From Welwitschia mirabilis (Eukaryota; Gnetophyta; Gnetopsida; Welwitschiales), in the NCBI GenBank assembly GCA_051453625.1, contig JBOZIK010000001.1, positions 260,613,129 to 260,677,128 of the forward strand: DNA of 64,000 nucleotides, written 5' to 3'. Both the position numbers and the translations under genes were made by a program. Below the pieces are notes generated by a model, which searched no databases, was not told the origin of the DNA, and saw only the letters and a list, made by a program, of their open reading frames with translations. Positions within the stretch are counted from its first letter, which is position 1. Each line of letters starts with the position of its first letter. This document shows positions 12,649-24,429 of this stretch, piece after piece.

Positions 12649-12666
12649 TGGTATCATTACTAAGGA
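12649..12666 (+). other. Decayed tRNA-Asp primer binding site (element B)
   Basis: tggtatcattactaagga aligns without gaps to TGGCGCCGTTGCCGGGGA. All eight differences are C-to-T or G-to-A. At first sight it imitates a Met-tRNA site (TGGTATCA), but the remaining ten bases fit only the Asp site. Confidence 0.8.
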
Positions 12667-13390
12667 ATTCTGATTGGAGTTTGAGGATTATTGTTACTTA
12701 GATAAGCAATTTGGATTTTAGTTAAGATGTTTGTCTATAGTAGCACTCTATTTTTATAATATAACCATAGGTTTTGTTTTTACATTTTCTGATTTGTATT
12801 CCAAAAATAATACTTTATTGTTCCCCTTGTTATTTAGATGCTGTGTAGTGATCATAACCCATGAAACTAGGGTTTTTTTTCATTTCATAAGAGCTAGGGC
12901 TTTCCTAATTGTCCCCTCTATTATCTAGACAATTTAGAGGATCATTGTCAATTTTTATTTTGTGTTACTTCAAGACTTTATTTTTTTATGTTTTTTATTT
13001 TTATGTTTTTTATGTCTTTTATCATTTAGATATATCATTTAGATATATCATTTAGATAATCATTAAGACAATGTTAGTAAAAATTAAATTAAACATGCAA
13101 GGACATGATAAACTTAGTAAAAAGTGAAAGTAATAGAGAGAGTGCCTACTAATCAAAGAAAATATCAGAGAAGGTTTATTAAACTAAGAAATAAACCTAG
13201 GTATGCACATCCTATGTATGTAAAACATTTTAAGAGTTGATAAAAAATATTTTTTCACATTTATTATTTCAAAATATAATTTTTTTAAATAAGCTTTTTC
13301 AAAAGTAAGTTTAAGAGAAAATACTTTTATTGTAATTTCAAATTCTATGCAAAAATAAAAACTAGTAGCTTCATCTAATCCCCTCCTATC
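12667..13390. other. Leader of element B with a 13-bp tandem repeat
   Basis: Untranslated region before gag. At 13021-13059 the unit atcatttagatat occurs three times in tandem, after a T-rich tract at about 12985-13018. No gene recognised. Confidence 0.6.
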
Positions 13391-14400
13391 ATGATAAGAA
13401 CTTATACCACGCTCATAAATCCAAATGTCAATTTTACTCTTAAAGAACTAATTGCAAATGAAAAGTGTGAAATCAAAAATCCTTTTAGCATACCTCTTGT
13501 TGATGATAGTGAGTTAAAAAATTTAAATGCATATTCTATTTTTAGTGGAGAAAATAATGAAGATCCCCTTCAACATATAGCAGACATTGAACAATTAGTG
13601 CTTACTTTAGGAAATGTTAAAAAACAAATTAATAATCATACTTACATGGTTATCTTTCCCATTATATTAAAAGGAAAATCAAAACTATAACTAAGAACTA
13701 TTCCTTATAAAAGCTTAAAGACATGGAACCAAGTTAAAAAAATCCTTTATAAAAGGATCTATGAGTGAGAAAATAAAAATAAAAAGAAAGAAAGAAATAA
13801 AACATTTTCGATAAAAACCTAATGAAGATTATGCCACTACTTAAACATGATTTTTCATTGCAATTCATTCTAATCCCACTAATGTTGTTACTCAAAATGA
13901 ATTAATAGACTATTTCTATTGTGGATTAAATAGCCAAACTAAACAACTGGTATATTTTTCATGTAATGGTAATTTACTGAATATCACATTATAAAATGCA
14001 TGAAGGTTATTAAAAGAATTAGTGAAAGTAAGTCAAAAATGGCCTAAAACACATCTAAAGAAAATTGTACTATAGGCAAAATCATAAACCATCTTAAAAA
14101 AGTAAAACAAAAAAATGAGGAAGTGAAAACAGAAAAGGAAACAATAAATGTAATTAAGGATTTCACAACAACATTAGAAAAATACACTCAAATAATTCTT
14201 AGATGAAAAAGTGGCAATTGAAAAGAGTATAGTCTCAATTTATTATTTATGTAAAGATAACTATCATGTATCTAAAGATTGTCCTTTATTACCAACTTAT
14301 AAAGAGAAGATTTATGAAGAAGCATGTACCTTCAATCAAAAGTATTCAAATTTTAAAAATTAAAATTAAAATTAAAACCAATTTTAACCTAGGATAAATG
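13391..14400 (+). pseudogene. gag (capsid and zinc knuckle) remnant of element B
   Basis: The structural Gag protein would form the retroelement particle. The first 99 codons from the ATG at 13391 are open: FSIPLVDD, then FSGENNEDPLQHIADIE and ILKGKSKL, followed after a stop by LRTIPYKSLKTWNQVK. That pattern of small-capsid helices is typical of Ty3/gypsy gag. Near the end, 14241-14282 encodes a CCHC knuckle whose first Cys has become Tyr (YYLCKDNYHVSKDC), followed by PLLPTYKEKIYEEA. Numerous stops and frame changes follow 13690. It lies directly upstream of protease and RT. Confidence 0.7.
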
Positions 14401-15200
14401 AACAACCTAACTTTTAATATTTTGAGAATAAATTTAAGAACTTTTAAATAAATCATCCAAATTTTCAATTATTTAGAAATAGATTTGAGATTTTAAACTT
14501 TCAAATATTTAACTCTTACTTTGAGCCAAGTAGCTCAAATTCTCAAGCAAGTACATCAAATTCTCAAAATCAAAATTATCAACTTAGAAATTATTTTGAT
14601 AAAATAAGAAAATCTTAAGAGAATACAAATTCAAACATTGAAAATCTAGTAAATGTCCTTCAACAAACTATGCTTTCAAATCAAAGAGCACAAGGATCAC
14701 TTGGAATACACATTTTTCAAAATCCTAATAAGTAAGAAAACATTATAAGATTATAATAAAAAGTGGAAATGATACAAAACCTCATATCCATGAGTCTTTA
14801 ATTTCTTAAAATGATAAGAAATATTAATAAGAAAAAGAGGATATTGAAATATTAAAAAATCATAACTTTCCTTCTACTTTAAGTGATAATCTTAATAAGA
14901 AAAATTATTCTTAAGATAAACGAAAAAAACCTACTACCTTTTATCTTGATATATTAAATGATAATCCTAATTTTGATGATTATCTAAAAGCCTTAATGTA
15001 AGATGTGAGTATAAATTTATCCTTTTATAAATTCTTGCAAGAAAATCCTAAATATTTTAAGTTATAAAAATACCTAATTAGGAGGAAATAAAAATAAACT
15101 ATATCTAGTAAAGTCTTCCTAGTCCAATCTATAACCAATTTAGTTTTACAAAATGGTCAAAATTTAAGGATCCTGAGGTAGCAATAATAATCATCATGTT
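14401..15200 (+). pseudogene. gag-protease linker remnant of element B
   Basis: Asn/Ser/Gln-rich low-complexity coding remains (for example SSNSQASTSNSQNQNYQ near 14530) resemble the linker between gag and protease in Athila-like polyproteins. Frames shift repeatedly; no domain can be named. Confidence 0.4.
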
Positions 15201-15560
15201 AAAAAGAAAATAAAAGAATTGAGAAAGCCTTAATTAATATAGGAATAAGTACTAATACTATACCTTTACGCATTTATCAGAGACTTGGTTTAGAAAGTAA
15301 AACTAAGCTTAAATGTATTATCTGAAAATTGGCTAACACATTAATGAAGAAATCTTTATGAGTAATTAAAGATTTAGTGATTTAAATTAAGGAATCATTC
15401 TATTTAACACATGTGATTGTGATTGAGCATAATGTAGGTTATCCACTAATTCTAGATAGATAATTTTATGTAATAGTCCATTGCATGATTGATACGAGAA
15501 TTGGAATGATGAAGTGTCACTTAGGAAATAAGAAGTTTACATTATAGTTTTTGATGCTAC
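15201..15560 (+). pseudogene. Aspartic protease remnant of element B
   Basis: The retroviral-type protease would cut the Gag-Pol polyprotein. The frame reads ALINIGISTNTIPLRIYQRLGL, then LANTLMKKS, IKDLVI, and HVIVIEHNVGYPLILDR. This is the plan of Athila/Tat proteases (AL-D-GAS-N-P---Y--LGL ... PIILGRPFL). The catalytic Asp of the D-(S/T/A)-G motif is lost: the site reads NIGIS. In-frame stops replace expected residues. It lies between gag and RT. Confidence 0.65.
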
Positions 15561-16179
15561 CAAAAAAGACCTTAGTGATGAGTTGGAACGTAAAGAAAGA
15601 AATTAAGACAACCTTATTTTTATAGCATTGTCCATTTGAAAAGATATGGTTAATACTTCATGAGCCTACCTCGTATGATAATCCACTTGAAGTAAAAAAT
15701 TTGAAAGCTTTTAATCATAATTAACTAAACTATAAACACTTAGAAGAATATTGTTTTGATTAAGAAAATGGAGAAATTAAAACTATAATTTGTAAAGAAG
15801 TTAAACATCTAAAAACAAATGAGACTTTATATTTTAAGATCATTCACTCCTATCATCTGAATAATAGTCTAAGATGATAATCAACTCTGAAAAAAATGAT
15901 AGCCACTATAAATTTAAATTTAAATATGAAACCTTTATCTAGTGGACTAAAATAGGTCATTTTGTGTGATGATCAGAATAAATCTTTGATAATAAATGAT
16001 AATCTTTCCCCTTAACAAGAATTACCTTTAATCTCACTTTTAAATTCTAAGGTTAGTGTGTTTGCTTAAATCCTTAAAAGATTTAATAATCATTACTACT
16101 TCCATTATGCAATGTAAAAATTACCTTGAGGATAATGCAAAACCTGTTAGGTAAACCTAAATAAGACTAAATCAAGCCC

Positions 16180-16830
16180 TTAAATAAGTCATAAAACATG
16201 AATTCATTAAATTAATGAATGCTAAAATTATTTATGCCATATTTGATAGTGAGTGGATTAGCCTTTTGATGGTAGTTCCTAAAAAAGGAGGAAAGTGAAG
16301 AATGTGTATTAATTTTAGAAGTAACAAAGAAAGACCATTGCCCTTTACCTTTTCTTGACCAATTTTTTGATAGAATTTAAGAACATGATTTTATTACTTT
16401 TTCGATGAATATAGTAATTATAATGGGATTTTTATAGCTAGTGAGGATTAATTTCACTTTACCTTTTAGAATATTTACCTTTAAAAATATGCCTTTTAGA
16501 CATTGTAATGCTCTTAAAACTTTTTAATGTATAGTGATGGGTATCTTTTCTAATATTGTAGGGGATTCAATTAAAATTTTTATGGATGACTTCTCAATCT
16601 TTTGTGAAAACTTTGAATAAATCTTAGATAGATTAGAGAAATTCCTTAATAGATTCATCGAGAGTGGCCTACGTTTGAATTGAAAGAAGAGTTTCTTTCT
16701 AGTTAATAATAGAATTATATTAGGTCACCATATTTCTAGTAAGGGAATTAGGATGGACCTTGAAAATGTAATATCGTTAAAAACCTAACTCCTCTGATAA
16801 ATGTTAAACAAGTTCGATATTTCCTTGGTC
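16180..16830 (+). pseudogene. Reverse transcriptase remnant of element B
   Basis: Would copy the element's RNA into DNA. Read in order with frameshifts: EFIKLMNAKIIYAI, WISLLMVVPKKGGK, RMCINFR, LPFTF, EHDFITF, FTLPFRIFTFKNMPFRHCNA, then the catalytic box IFMDDFSIF (FMDDFS about 16579-16596) with both aspartates intact, and ILGHHISSKGIRMD, NVKQVRYFLGHYDFY. This order and wording match Athila-clade RT closely. It is destroyed by many stops and several frameshifts. Confidence 0.85.
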
Positions 16831-16979
16831 ATTATGATTTTTATCATTATTTTATTTAGGATTGTGGTAAAATATATAAACAACTTCACTTGCTACTTGA
16901 AAAAGAAGCTAAATTTAAATGAAATAAATTTTATCAGCTTTCTTTTAAAATACTTAAATATAAAATCTCTTTCACACCT

Positions 16980-17390
16980 ATTGTAACATGACCTAGTTGG
17001 ATAAAGATTTTGAATTAACATGTAATGCTAGTAATATTACCATGAGTATGGTTCTTGGATAAAAGTATGAAAATGATTTTAAAGTTATATTTTATCATAG
17101 AAAAACTTTATCTAAATATTAATCAAATTACATTAATACTAAAAAAGAAATATTAGCTATAATATTTTACTTTGATAATCTTAGATATTATCTTTTAGGC
17201 TTTCATATAAATGTTTATACTCACTATGAAGCTATTAGATACCTCATGACCAAGCATGATTCTAGTGCTAGATACATTAGATAAATCCTTCTTATGTAGA
17301 AAGTTAATCTTCATCATTGATAAAGTAGAGAAACATAATAGTGCAGTAGATCATTTATCACATCTCTCTTCCTCTCTTGATGTATGATTA
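16980..17390 (+). pseudogene. RNase H remnant of element B
   Basis: Would degrade RNA in the RNA-DNA hybrid. The frame gives DKDFELTCNASN, VIFYHRKTLSKY, NYINTKKEILAIIFYFDNLRYYLLG, YTHYEAIRYLMTKHD and, at the end, DHLSHL. These match the gypsy RNase H (CDAS, K-LL-V--A---FR-YL, YTDHAA--YL). The first catalytic Asp (CDAS) reads Asn here, and the Asp of the YTDH motif reads His. It follows RT directly. Confidence 0.75.
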
Positions 17391-17539
17391 ATGATTCATT
17401 TTCAGATGAATAATTTTTTATCATATCTTTTACCTATCATTCTCCTTAATATGATAATCAAAGAAAATATTTTCTCCATAATCAAAGAAAATCTTATGAA
17501 TGGGTAGAGTCACATCTTTACCATAGGTGTAAAGATCAA

Positions 17540-17993
17540 ATAATGAGAAAATGTGTGCCTAAATAAGAAAAAATAGACATCTATCATCTTTACCATGGTG
17601 ATTATTGTGGAGGTTATTTTAGTGGATAAAAAATAGCAATGAATATTACTCACTCTAGTTTTTATTGGCCTAGTATTTTTTAAGACTCCTTCATGTTGCT
17701 AGAACTTGTAATACTTATCAATGTTATGATAGTCTTATTCATTCTCATGATATATCCCTTATTGGGAAATTGATTTTATAGATCCTATTAAACCACCTTT
17801 TTGATAAGAATTACATTTTAATTATTATTGCTTATGTTACTAAATGAGTTAAAGCTATTCCTACTTTTATGAATGATTCTTGAACTATTTACAATTTTAT
17901 TACAACTCATATTTTTTAACATTTTATTTTTTTTAGAATTATCATTAGTGATCAAGAAACTCATTTTGTAAATCATATTTCTAGGATACTTCT
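17540..17993 (+). pseudogene. Integrase, N-terminal and core part (element B), interrupted
   Basis: Would insert the cDNA into the genome. After CVPK comes a decayed HHCC-type zinc domain (IYHLYHGDYCGGYFSG, THSSFYWPSIF) and an early core segment (GN-YRSY, then ELKLFLLL, LVIKKLIL). The domain is interrupted at 17993 by the LTR element 17994-21544 and resumes at 21550. Many stops. Confidence 0.65.
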
Positions 17994-18409
17994 TGTAATA
18001 TTCCTTTTTACCATTTTATAGTCATTTCATTATAAACAGCAACATATAACTATTATGGTATAATTAGTAATAATTACAAGGAATAATTTAGAAAAAGATG
18101 GACTTTATTATTGCAAGTAGAGTATTACATTTATAATCATTAGTAAATAGTCTGGGACTAATGGTTATAGGTAGAGACATGGACTATGAAGTTAGTTCCC
18201 CTCTTGGGACCCTTGAGGATCAACCAAGGTTGTCATTGATTACATCCATCTAGTCTATCCATCCTCATCCAATACCATAGGCTTAAGTAACACAATGAAG
18301 GAATATATATTTTTCTACTTAGGCCACACCCATTCATATCTCTTGTTAATAATGCTTATTTACCATCTTAATTCATTTCTTTACAAAATAGTAAATTTAG
18401 AATAATACA
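17994..18409 (-). repeat. 3' LTR of element C (left copy)
   Basis: 416 bp, homologous to 21130-21544. Shared: 'ttcattataaa', 'acaaggaataattt', 'aataccatagg' and 'ctttacaaaatagtaaattta'. Starts TG at 17994 and ends CA at 18409. Confidence 0.9.
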
Positions 18410-18427
18410 TTTCCTCCCCTCTTAAGC
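18410..18427 (-). other. Polypurine tract of element C
   Basis: On the minus strand the sequence gcttaagaggggaggaaa lies immediately before the left LTR, as expected for priming of plus-strand DNA. It fixes the orientation of the element. Confidence 0.8.
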
Positions 18428-18759
18428 ATCATACTTGTCCTTAAGCATGATTTATCCTCTCCTTTCATTATTTGTAAAGGCATTATCATCCATATTATTT
18501 TCTATATTATCTAAAAAACATAAGGGAAATAAAACATTACATATTAAGAAATACATTAAAAAGTAAGAAAGTAACATATCATTTTTTACTAAAATGTTTG
18601 AAAAAGATCTCTTGCATATACTCCCTTTTTTCTCAAGGTTGTTCATTATAAATGGGTTCATTAAATGTATACTTATTCTATATTTTTACTTCTTAATTAT
18701 TTAATACTAGTATATAAAATGTTTTTATAATGGATTTATCTACTTAGGAGTTGTGGCAT

Positions 18760-19650
18760 TCATTCCTTTAAGTATTCTATCCTTAAAGATATTGTTTTAT
18801 CTTTCGAGAGGTATATTCAATTGATTTGATTTCCAAAGTATAGAGGACGCTTCTGAGTTCAAGTGGTAAGGTTCTAATGAAGCTATTAGTCAATTGCTTT
18901 TTATATAAGTTCTTTCAATATTTCGTGAGATGCTAGAATTCATACAAATGTTCCTCTAGTGGGTTATTTCCTAAGGGGAGGCATTGGAACTCTACCATTT
19001 AATCTTTAATGAAATCTTCTGGGATGAATTTCCTTTTAATCTCTTTTATGAAGGTATCATATGGTATTCTTTGAACATGTTTTTATTGTTAAGTAAACCT
19101 CATTCTTATGAATTTTCTATGAGAAAAGTAGCAACATATACACATATTCTTTTGAGATAAAATTTTAAAGCTCAAAGTAGTTCTCTAATTGATAGATCTA
19201 GGTTTTAGCTTCTTTGCTTATTCTTGTTTTATCCTTATATTTTTTTAGGCATATCATCTTCGAAATTTTCTCTCCTTCTTATTTCTCTATGTTGAAATGG
19301 TCTACTTGTTTGGATAATAAGGCTAAAGGTTTGCCTCTATGTTTAGTAGGCTTATTTGAATGTTTTGAATGTTTACTACATCTGATGAAGTATCTTGACA
19401 TGAGGTGAATGGTTGTTTTTGGGATGCCTTAAGATTCAGTTCCATTGGTTATTCTTCTAATTGAGAGAATAGGTTGTTAATCCTACTAGCAAGAGTTCAT
19501 TTAGAGAATGCATATGATCTAGTTGGATTTCTATTTCATCCAATCATTCATTTACTTTGTGTTCCATAATGCACTAGTTAGTTCAATATCCTCTTGAACT
19601 CATTTGTATTTTCGTTTTTGCTCTTCCTCTAAGAATAGTTCACACTTTTT
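18760..19650 (-). pseudogene. gag remnant of element C
   Basis: On the minus strand the clearest part (about 19000-18830) reads EFQCLPLGNNPLEEHLYEF, then HLTKY, KNLYKKQLTNSFIRTLPLELRSVLY. It resembles the Retrotrans_gag pattern (F--L-QG---V-EY---F--L) found in Ty3/gypsy gag. Upstream on the minus strand (about 19560-19430) is an acidic, helical stretch (NEWLDEIEIQLDHMHSLNELL), then HRGKPLALLSKQVDHF near 19340-19290. Stops and frameshifts throughout. No zinc knuckle or pol was seen. Confidence 0.55.
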
Positions 19651-19839
19651 ATGGTGGGTATTATGTTCTTTTATAGTGCTGTTATAATAGCTAAGTATAT
19701 GTAACTAAAAGATGGATAGACAAATCATTATAAAATTAGTTTAGTAGTTATCATAACATCCCTTTATGATTTGAATTCCATTAGTGGTAACTATCAAGAG
19801 GTGTATTACTAGGTACCCGAAGTATAATGTTGGATGATA

Positions 19840-21005
19840 TGCAAGTGTCAAGGTTGAAGTTTGATGTTGGATATCTAAGTACAACATTAGAAATTAAAGT
19901 GTGATGTTGGACATCCAAGTAAGACATCAGAGAGCTTTATCATGTAAAAACTAGGGCAAAGTGGGCCAGGCCTAGGGTGAATGCGATATTCTAGATGTTT
20001 ATGAAAGTAAGTGCAATGTCAAGAATTCAGGTGAGACATTAAACATCCAAGTACAACATTGAACATCCAAGTATAAAATCAGAGAACCATACCATGTAAA
20101 AACTATAGTAGAATAGGATATGCCAAGGATGAACGAGAGGTGCTGGAGGTGAATGGTAGGTTTTGGAGGCCTATGAAAACAAGTGCGATGTCAGGAATTC
20201 AAGTGTAATGTCAAACACCCAAGTGTAATATCAAACATCAAAGTACAATATTAAAGATCCTTATCATGAGAAAATTAAGGTAAAACAAGCTATGTTGAGG
20301 GTGAACGAAAGGTGCCAGAGATGAATGAGAGGTACTAGAGGTCTACAAAAGTAAGTATAAGATCAGGCATCCAAGTGTAATGTCGGGCATTCAAGTATAA
20401 TGTTAGGCATCCAATTGTAACATTGGACATCCAAGTACAATTTCAAACATCTAAGTGCAGCATTAGAGAACCTTATCATGCAAAAATAGATAGAATGGAC
20501 TATGTCAAGGGTGAATTAAAGGTATCAAAGTTGAAGGAGAGCTCCTGGCAGCATATGAAAGAAAGTAGGATGTGAGGCATTTAAGTGTAATGTGGAAATA
20601 AAGTATGACATCAGACATCCAAGTAAGAGATTAAAGAGCATTATCATATAAAAACTAGGATATAATGAGATATGCAAGGGATAAACAAGAAGCACTGGAG
20701 GTGAATGAAAGTTCCTAGAGGCCTATGGAAGTAAGTGCAATGTCAGGCACTCAAGTGAAATATCAAACACCCAAGTGCGATGTCTGACCTTATTCCAAGA
20801 GTGATTCTAAAGGGAAAAAAAAAAGTACCAAGGCTTTATGAAAGGCGTTGTAGTATTTCAAACTCAAGTATTATGGATCAAGTTTTAGTAGAGTGGACAG
20901 TTCTACAGTCAAGCATAAGGTTTCACAGCATTATAGGATCAAGTGTGATATTGGGTACTCAAATGCAAAATTGAACACCCAGGTGTGACATCAGACACTA
21001 AAGAG
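19840..21005. repeat. Minisatellite inside element C: ~20-bp units in ~150-210-bp higher-order repeats
   Basis: The region is built of variants of a unit near 20 bp (atccaagtgyaatgtcaggc). Longer blocks recur at least five times, each with 'ttatcatgtaaaaact' (about 19939, 20089, 20264, 20474, 20645) followed by 'ggtgaa' and 'ggaggcctatgaaa'. The spacing of 150-210 bp shows a higher-order repeat made of a spacer plus several short units. No reading frame. Confidence 0.85.
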
Positions 21006-21110
21006 CAACATTAGCCTCATGAACTCTAACATCATCATGGGTCTCATGATGAAATAAGACATCCATTTTTGTTGTTTTCTTGATTTGATGGAGATGGCAA
21101 TTTATCATCT

Positions 21111-21127
21111 TCATGGCTCTAATACCA
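21111..21127 (-). other. Primer binding site of element C
   Basis: Minus strand tggtattagagccatga matches the common plant TGGTATCAGAGCC site (initiator-Met tRNA type) with one C-to-T change. It lies two bases inside the right LTR. Confidence 0.85.
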
Positions 21128-21129
21128 AA

Positions 21130-21544
21130 TGTAATGTTTCTTTTTACCCTTTTAAGATTATTTCATTATAAATAAGAACATATAATTATTATGCCAGAAT
21201 CAATAATAATAACAAGGAATAATTTGGTAAAAGATGGATTTCATTATTGGAAGTAGCAGATTACATTCCTCATCATTAGCAAATAGTCTTAGAATAGTTG
21301 TTATAGGTAAAGATATGAACTACAACATTGATCCCTCTCCTGGGATCCTTGGAGATCTATCAAGATTGTTGTTAGTTACATTCACCTCATCTATTCACCC
21401 CTACCTAATACCATAGGCGTAAATATCACAATGAAGAGATACGTTTTTTCATACTTAGTTATCGTCATTTATATTTCTTGTGAATTATGATCATTTAGCA
21501 TCTTAACACACTTCTTTACAAAATAGTAAATTTAAAACATTACA
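21130..21544 (-). repeat. 5' LTR of element C (right copy)
   Basis: 415 bp. Starts TG and ends CA, directly followed by the CTTCT duplication. On the minus strand this is the 5' LTR. Confidence 0.9.
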
Positions 21545-21549
21545 CTTCT

Positions 21550-22240
21550 TTTATCTATTAAAATTAAACATAGACTAGCTTATGCTTATCATCCAAAAAC
21601 TAATAGTCAAGTTAAAAATGCAAACAGAAAAATAAAGAAAATGATTAAAATTTTTTTCTATCAATAAGAAATCTTAGGCTTCTAAGCTTAATAATATTCT
21701 TTGGGATTACCATACTACTTGGTATAATTCTTTTGATTTTTCACCTTATAAACTTATTTACAAAAAAGTTTGTGTTTTATCAGTTGATGTATGTTATAAC
21801 TCTTATCATTCATTTCATTAAAGTAATCTTGTAGACATTTATGAAAATCTTAAAAATAGATTAATCCAACTTAATTGATTAGATTAAAAATGTATACATC
21901 TCATACATTGTCATCTAATTCATAAATTCCAAGGTAAGTTTAAACATTATAAAAGTTACTTCATAACAAGTTTGAACTAGGTCAACTTTTCTTTTATACA
22001 AGAGTGCATCTTTTACAAAACAAGTCAACTTCTAAATGGTTATGCCCTTGTCTTATAAAGAAAGTACATTCTAGTGGGTCTATTGAGATTTATAACTTAG
22101 ACACTAGGAAGATTTATAAAGTTAATGGATAAAGGTTGAAAATATATGATAGACCTTCTAATGTAACCATGAACATGATAGAAGAACTTGTCTTAGAGGT
22201 TATCCTTGATGAGGATAACTTTCTTAGTACCATTATTTGA
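21550..22240 (+). pseudogene. Integrase, C-terminal part (element B), resumes after nested insertion
   Basis: Continues the interrupted integrase: IKHRLAYAYHPKTNSQVKNANRKIKK (the usual H--A-PYHPQTNGQ-E--NR-IK, with the catalytic Glu position reading Lys), then WDYHTTWYNSFDFSPYKLIYKK, LVDIYENLKNRL, KFQGKFK, VHSSGSIEIYNLDTRKIYKVNG and RLKIYDRPSNV. The final part matches the Athila integrase tail ending in KVNGQRLKPY. Two parts of one domain separated by exactly one target duplication prove the later insertion of element C. Confidence 0.8.
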
Positions 22241-24420
22241 ATTCTCTCTTATCTAATTTATTTGGTGAATGTTATTACTTATTTAATTATCTTTAACTTA
22301 ACTTATGTATTTACTTTATGAATTTTCCATAACTAGTATGCTTACTTGGTCATTTTATGGTGATAAGATTGAATGAATCCAATATTAAGATATTTACATG
22401 TTTATGAATTTTACTTTGAAGGAAGATGCTTTAATTCATATATTGTTCTTAATGATATGAGATCTTTGATTATTTAGATGTATTCATTTTTCTCTTTCAT
22501 CTCACTTCTTCACCTTTCATCTTTTTGAGTGTGTGGTCATGTGGGATTTATTTCAAAGAAATAAAAATAAAAACATAATGATCATGATCTATTGTATCTA
22601 TGCTAAAATAAATGGTCACCATGGTGTTCCATCGTAATAGAGTAATTTTTTCTCAAATAAAACTTTAAGAATGTTAATAGCTATAGGAACTCCACTAGGA
22701 GGTCAGTTGGTCATGCTTTATAGATCCTTACTTCTCTGACTATGGTTGTATTCCCCTCATCATGGAAAGTAGTAATAAAACTTTAACCTATAATGATGTT
22801 TTTGGTATCACCATAGGAATTCTTATTTCTTAGACTCTTAGTATTTCTACATGATCATTTCAATTTTGAGTATTAGGACATGTTTTGAGGTGTAAGAAGA
22901 TGAGTTTATTTATAAGCAGCTTTTGGTCTTATCATTTATTGTTTTGATCACTTAATATTTAGTGTCATTATAATCATTGCATTTTTGAGTAAAAGTTTAT
23001 GAAGATAGTAGATTTTGTCATTTATCTTTACTTGGATTACTTTATCATGTCTTCTAAGGGGGTTTTCTAGGTTAGGATTTAGGGTAGATATGCTATCTTT
23101 TTAATGTTCCTAGTTGTTCATTTTTATTTTATTTTCGTTCTTCTTTGATTGATTGGTTTGATATTTGAAAGTCATTTCTGTACTTTATCATCATCATTTT
23201 TAGGATCTTATTAAATAGTGATTTTCTTATTATTATTTCATTTTTACTATTTTTTTTGAATTAATAAAAGTTAATTTTATTTTATCATTTTAATTAAATG
23301 ATGTTCTTTACCATTTGCATGNNNNNNNNNNTTGGAGTTCTACATAATTTTTATGATCAATTTTTCAGTCAGGCATATTTGTTGAATTTATTTTATCATG
23401 ATTTGTTCTAGTTAATGCATTTTCATCTCATCTTTTGATTATTTGAAGTTTTCCTTATTTCTGATACTTATTCATCATGATTATTCATTGTTCCTTATCT
23501 TTTGGACTTTCTGATAAATTCTTATACCTTCATGCTAATGCTTGAGCCTAACTTATTTGGCTAACATTTTCATTTTTCTAAAACTTTTGAAAGTTGTGTC
23601 ATCTAGCTAGTTATCCAAATAACTAATGGATGATAGCCTGAAACTCTTCTAATAGTCACCTAGAGCTATTATTTAGACAATGTGACTAGACAACATTGTG
23701 ATAAAAGCATGGCCTGACCTTCTTTGCCATCATTTTTCTTCATTCTTGTATTATTTCTCTTCATTCTTTCATAAGTCATGTATCACATTAGGACCCATAA
23801 ATAGTTTGAATGTTTCACCAGTTAATTTCACATCCCAAATTACTAGATTTTATCAGATTTACCAAATGAGATATTTTTTTTCATTCTCTTATTAATTTTT
23901 TATTTTTCTCACATCTTTTTAACTTTTGAAGGTTAGTTTTCACATATAACATTTAATTTTTCATGCTCTTCAATTTGATACTTATGGATCTGATTTTCAT
24001 TAGTTATTTTATGAGATATCTAAATTTGTGTATTTTATGAAGTATAATTAGTTTTTTATTTTTAAAACTTATTTTCTTAAAAACTGTAAGCCAGAAATAT
24101 AATGGTCCTTATAGGAAAAATGATTAGTATAATGAGCTCCATGCTTCTACTAGATTAGATTTTTAATTTAAGAACTTTCATTTTTAACCTTCTATGAGGC
24201 CCACCTATTTTACACTTTTCCACTTTGTTTACATGTCATGCTTTTTCTTAACATGATTAAATAATACAGAATGCACTAATTCTCTTGAAGAGAGGGGTAA
24301 CAAGACATATTTTCATGATTTTTACATAAAAAACTAATTTCTAGGATCAATTAAAGCTTTTAAAAGATAAATTTTAGTGATTTCTATAATATCTTGCATT
24401 ATGTACTTCACATTTATGAT
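22241..24420. other. Spacer between integrase and the 3' coding region of element B
   Basis: AT-rich; no coherent frame recognised on either strand. A 10-N gap lies at 23322-23331. Athila elements commonly have a long spacer here. Confidence 0.4.
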
Positions 24421-24429
24421 TGGTTAGAC

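Larger units (their letters stand above)
17989..21549 (-). mobile_element. Nested LTR retroelement (element C) with 5-bp target duplication CTTCT
   Basis: LTRs at 17994-18409 and 21130-21544 begin TGTAAT and end with TACA. The five bases before (17989-17993) and after (21545-21549) are both CTTCT, a perfect target-site duplication. The primer site lies at the right and the polypurine tract at the left, so the element is on the minus strand. The interior is only 2.72 kb, with a gag remnant and a large tandem repeat and no polymerase, so it is a non-autonomous, gag-only type. The coordinates here include the duplicated target. Confidence 0.9.

Noticed and set aside
12649-12660. Met-tRNA primer site for element B (TGGTATCA)
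   Set aside because: The next ten bases fit the Asp-tRNA site, and all differences are transitions; RT wording also fits the Athila lineage.
13391-17390. Alternative genetic code or readthrough to explain many in-frame TAA/TAG/TGA
   Set aside because: Frameshifts and lost catalytic residues accompany the stops, and the primer sites show the same transitions; decay explains all.
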